Below, one piece after another: positions 56,590-64,000 of a DNA stretch of 64,000 nucleotides. Each line of letters begins with the position of its first letter. The stretch's first letter is position 1. The position numbers were made by a program, and so were the translations under genes. The stretch comes from Tetraselmis striata (Eukaryota; Chlorophyta; Chlorodendrophyceae; Chlorodendrales; Chlorodendraceae): positions 186,001 to 250,000 of the forward strand of contig VCJN01002436.1 of NCBI GenBank assembly GCA_006384855.1, read 5' to 3'. The notes beneath the pieces are model-generated. The model saw only the letters and a list, made by a program, of their open reading frames with translations, did no database searches and was not told the origin of the DNA.

Positions 56590-57855
56590 CGTGGGAAATG
56601 GTTTATTGACGGCCCGATGGCGACGACGTGTTGCGTACCCATGCCACGGAAGCGACCAGAGCACAGGGTGCATTGGCGGCCCGGTAGCTCCCACAGAGTG
56701 GTGCACTGGCGACGTGATGTTGTCGGCAATAAGATGCTTGCCGGCCCGGGCCGCGGAAGGAATTGAGGCACTCGGTGTAGTGGCGGCATGGTGGCACCGA
56801 CCACATGCATGCCCGGGCCGAGAAGGTTACCGTTGCACAGCACGGTGCAGCGGCACCACGTTGGCGTTGATTAGCTGTGCGTGTGCCCGAGCCGCGTAAA
56901 CGGTGACAAGGGCACATGGTGCAGTGGCGGCCTATCGGGTCGCGCCGACCACGTGGGACGTGCTTGCGGGAGGCGGAGGCGACTGGGGCACGTAGTAGTG
57001 CAATGATGGCCCGTTGGCGCCGACTTGGGCGCCGACTGCGCGCCCGGGCCGCGGAAGCGACCGGGGCACATGGTGTGGTGGCGTAGTGATGGCGCCGACA
57101 ATAGGCTTTCCCGGGCCGCATAAGCAAGCGCGGTCAAGGTGCAGTGCAGGGCGGCTCGATGGCTCGGAATAGCCGCGGGCGGCCCGGGCCGCGAATAAAG
57201 CGACTAGGGCCACATTGTGCGTGCGACGGCGGCCCGTCGGCGCCGACCAGCCGCGTGTCCGGACCGCGGAAGCTAAGGGGACACATGCCACATGGTGCAA
57301 AGGCGGCCGGACGATGGCGCCGACCCACTGCTTTCCCGGGCCGAGACAACGACAAGGCACACGTGGAAGTGACGCCCCGATGGCGACGGCGCGAGCTGCG
57401 TGCCCGGGCCGCGGATTGAAGTATACATGGCACATGGTGCGTTAGCGGCCCGTTGGCGCGGACTCACTGCGTGCCTAGGCCACCGAACTGACCGGGAGCA
57501 CATGATGCGTGCAACGGCGGCACGTTGGCGTCCACTCAACCAGCCGCGTGCTTAGAAAGAGGAAGCGACCGGGGCACACGCGGTGCAATGAATGGCGGCA
57601 TGATGGCGCCGAGTGCCCCACTGCTTCCCCGGGCCGCGACATCGACCGGGGCACATGAAGCAGTGATTGCCCGGCCGATGGCAATGGCCACCCGCGTGCC
57701 CATGCATGCAGCGGAAGGGACCGGAACACATGGTACGTGCATCGGCGGCCCGTTGGTGCCGACCAAGCATCAGCGTGCCTGGGCTCCGGAAGCGACCGCA
57801 GCACAGCATGGTGCAGTGGTGTCCCGTTGACGCCGACCAGTTGCGCCGATCACGG
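56590..57855. repeat. ~70-bp minisatellite array, block 2
   Basis: About 17 units of the same family as block 1 in the same orientation, with period 69-76 bases (for example the CCCGGGCCGCGGAAGCGACC word at ~57042 and ~57401, with diverged forms between). The units are more diverged than in block 1. Confidence 0.86.
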
Positions 57856-58321
57856 CCAGCTTGTCCCCGTTTCCGGTAGACCATCATCCGGACACGGTCT
57901 GAGACTCACAATAATGGTGCGTTTTGCTGGTACGTTTTGTATTTTCTTTGGCGCGTAGTGTTCATATTTTCTCCGAAGCGTACGTACGAGGATCGGATAC
58001 GCCTAATACGTGGCACGTAACCCGTACCGCGTGGTTTTATTATTATTTTGCGTGTCCGTGTTTTCTGGAAGTGGGCCTAGAATGTATTCGTCGAAAAGGG
58101 CGGCGGGGGTGTACCCTGTATGCCTGGCACAGCCTGTATTCTTCAGCGAAGCCTCATAGCTGCACGCAAGATACTATACTCATACTTGTGCTACTGTAGC
58201 GACCAGCGGCGCACTGGAGAAGTGTGGTGGGCACAAAGTCGGAGCAACGTTGCCCTCAAGGCCTGCAATCCGACGGGCAGCGGGAGCAGGCGAAACGTCA
58301 CGCCGGGCGTGGGTCGGCGTC
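57856..58321. other. Upstream region of the RNF14-like gene
   Basis: No gene. Probable promoter and 5' untranslated sequence of the gene starting at 58322. No TATA box stands out. Confidence 0.5.
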
Positions 58322-62640
<4,319 letters not shown>

Positions 62641-63226
62641 TCAAATTCTCTTCATTACCCCCGAGTCCCTTCTCGTGCACATCTTCGGGCATGAGCATCG
62701 GCCGACAGCTGCCACCGTGCGATTCGCGCCGCCCGCTGAAGTGCGCTTCGTCAAACCTACTTATATCGAGCATTTATCGAGCCGACAACGTTTCTGTCGA
62801 CACCTCGCAGCTGCTTGGGTGCTTGATGTCATGCTTGAATATGCTCTTGAGTTCTTCATTCGTCAGCAGAAACTCGGTGACGAATTTGGCTGTTGAGTGG
62901 ACTTCACGGCAGCGAGCGATAGTACAAGTGATAGCCGTGCGACCACCTGCACCGTCGAATGCGAGTACTGCCCTTGACGTCGATATTGCGTAGGCGAGAT
63001 CAAAGGATATGGTGCTGTTGAGATCAGAACTGCCGATAGATCTCGGACTTTCCGACCTGCGAGCGAATATTAACACTGTGTATTGCAGAACTTTATTCCA
63101 TACCCCCTTCTCCCCCTTTTCGGCCTGTGATTCTTTCATTCATAGCTTTTAGCACCGTCATCATCATCATAAAAGCTTGCTCTGTCGCAGCGGCTAACTA
63201 TGCGCGCCGCTGTCTGCTGCTGGCAG
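62641..63226. other. Spacer downstream of the RNF14-like gene
   Basis: No recognisable exon. Short frames on both strands have no known motifs. It may hold the terminator of the RNF14-like gene and upstream exons or the promoter of the next gene. Confidence 0.5.
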
Positions 63227-63337
63227 AACGACCACATGTACCAGGGCCGCCCAAGGCACGGGGAGCTGCACGCGGCCCTGCTGGGCGGAGACCTGCAGTA
63301 TGATCTAGTGCAGAACGCGGGATACCTCAACATCAAA
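63227..63337 (+). CDS. Exon of an unrecognised gene, continuing beyond the window
   Basis: A 37-codon exon is bounded by a CTGGCAG acceptor and an AAA|GTGCGG donor of the type used by the neighbours. It reads NDHMYQGRPRHGELHAALLG then GDLQYDLVQNAGYLNIK. The frame is also open upstream to an ATG at 63200, so it could be a first exon. A C tract starts about 20 bases into the following intron, as in other genes here. I do not recognise the family. Confidence 0.5.
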
Positions 63338-64000
63338 GTGCGGCACGGCCTCGCTACCCCCCCCCCCCCTCCCCCCGGCTTCTTCGGGTCAGATGGTGGC
63401 CCAAGACGAGGGAGTGTCGTCGTACCTTGCGCCGCGCTTATCGCCTCATCAGCCGCTTCGTCGTATCCCCCTGCAGCATTATTTGCCTCGCGACAGCTAA
63501 GTACACTACCGACACGCCCTTTATATCGATCAAAGTCTTCCGAGACCTCGGCAATCATTTAAAACTTATCTATTGCATTGCCACTTTTTAATGCCTTGCT
63601 GCAAGTCATTCTATACATTATTGGCATCCGTACCGTACAATTACTCTTGTGCTGATGTAGCGACTAATAATTAGCTCGCGGAACAGTAGAACTTTTCGTC
63701 GCGACATCGCGTCGAGAATTTCGCGCGTTCTACCCGTAGTTACTATTTATTCCGATTTATTCCGATTATATGTTTTCATAGTTGTTCACTCCGGGGGGGG
63801 GGGGGGGGGGGGGGCGGATAAAACAATAACCATGGCCGGCGGGCCCAACATGTGTGTATGGGTATGTCGACATGCTGCATACTGACACACGATGGTGGGT
63901 ATGCCAGTATGTACAATTGCTAGCAGACGTCTAGACGTATACATCATCGTGGGCTCATCTGTGTATTTCGGGATTTCGAGCTCCCAACGGATCTGTCATA
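63338..64000. other. Intron or spacer at the window end
   Basis: It contains C and G tracts (about 63358-63372 and 63794-63814) and no exon I can support. If the exon at 63227 is real this is probably its downstream intron. Confidence 0.45.

Overview
This is nuclear DNA from a eukaryote. Protein-coding genes are split into many short, GC-rich exons by spliceosomal introns, spacers are large and repeat-filled, and there is a complete Copia-type LTR retrotransposon. A green alga (chlorophyte-like) is the best guess. The support is an AP2 transcription factor with a glutamine-rich N-terminus, scattered Arabidopsis-type telomere motifs (TTTAGGG/CCCTAAA), GTGCGC/GTGAGC-like 5' splice sites and GC-rich codon use. 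I cannot name the species, and another algal lineage is possible. Homopolymer C or G tracts of about 15-35 bases occur throughout, mostly as C on the sense strand of introns.

Layout. (1) 660-4342 (+): the 3' seven exons of an esterase/PHB-depolymerase-like alpha/beta hydrolase. (2) 5700-16434 (+): a 15-exon NOP2 (nucleolar rRNA cytosine-5 methyltransferase) gene that reads through in frame to 712 aa, with two GC-AG introns and a tandem repeat in intron 1. (3) 16435-23959: a 7.5-kb transposon-rich spacer holding a PIF/Harbinger-like element inside an older dispersed repeat, a gag-bearing LTR remnant, a terminal-inverted-repeat element and a BED-zinc-finger (hAT-like) element. (4) 23960-27848 (+): a four-exon RCHY1/PIRH2-type CHY-RING ubiquitin ligase with a 325-bp MITE in intron 3. 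(5) 27849-30151: spacer with telomere-like motifs and a non-LTR reverse transcriptase remnant. (6) 30152-35577 (+): a Copia element with two 272-bp LTRs and a TSD, inserted in another copy of the dispersed repeat, with one frame break at a 9-G run. (7) 36360-38871 (+): a four-exon cysteine-repeat protein resembling EsV-1-7 repeats, ending in a degenerate J-like domain; this is the most novel gene here. (8) 41557-42573 (+): an intronless TPT/nucleotide-sugar-type transporter. (9) 50871-43367 (-): an 11-exon AP2 transcription factor with four AP2 domains. (10) 53.4-57.9 kb: two arrays of a ~70-bp minisatellite around a small TRIM-like LTR element. (11) 58322-62640 (+): a six-exon RNF14-type RWD-RBR ubiquitin ligase. 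(12) 63227-63337 (+): an exon of an unrecognised gene running off the window.

The genes do not form a pathway: ribosome biogenesis (NOP2), two ubiquitin ligases, one regulator, one transporter and one hydrolase are simply neighbours. All exon joins were chosen by hand from splice signals, reading phase and family similarity. For NOP2, RCHY1, AP2, RNF14 and the cysteine-repeat gene the spliced length is a multiple of three with no internal stop, which supports the models. The recent history of the region is mostly mobile-element activity, including nested insertions whose order can be read from the sequence.
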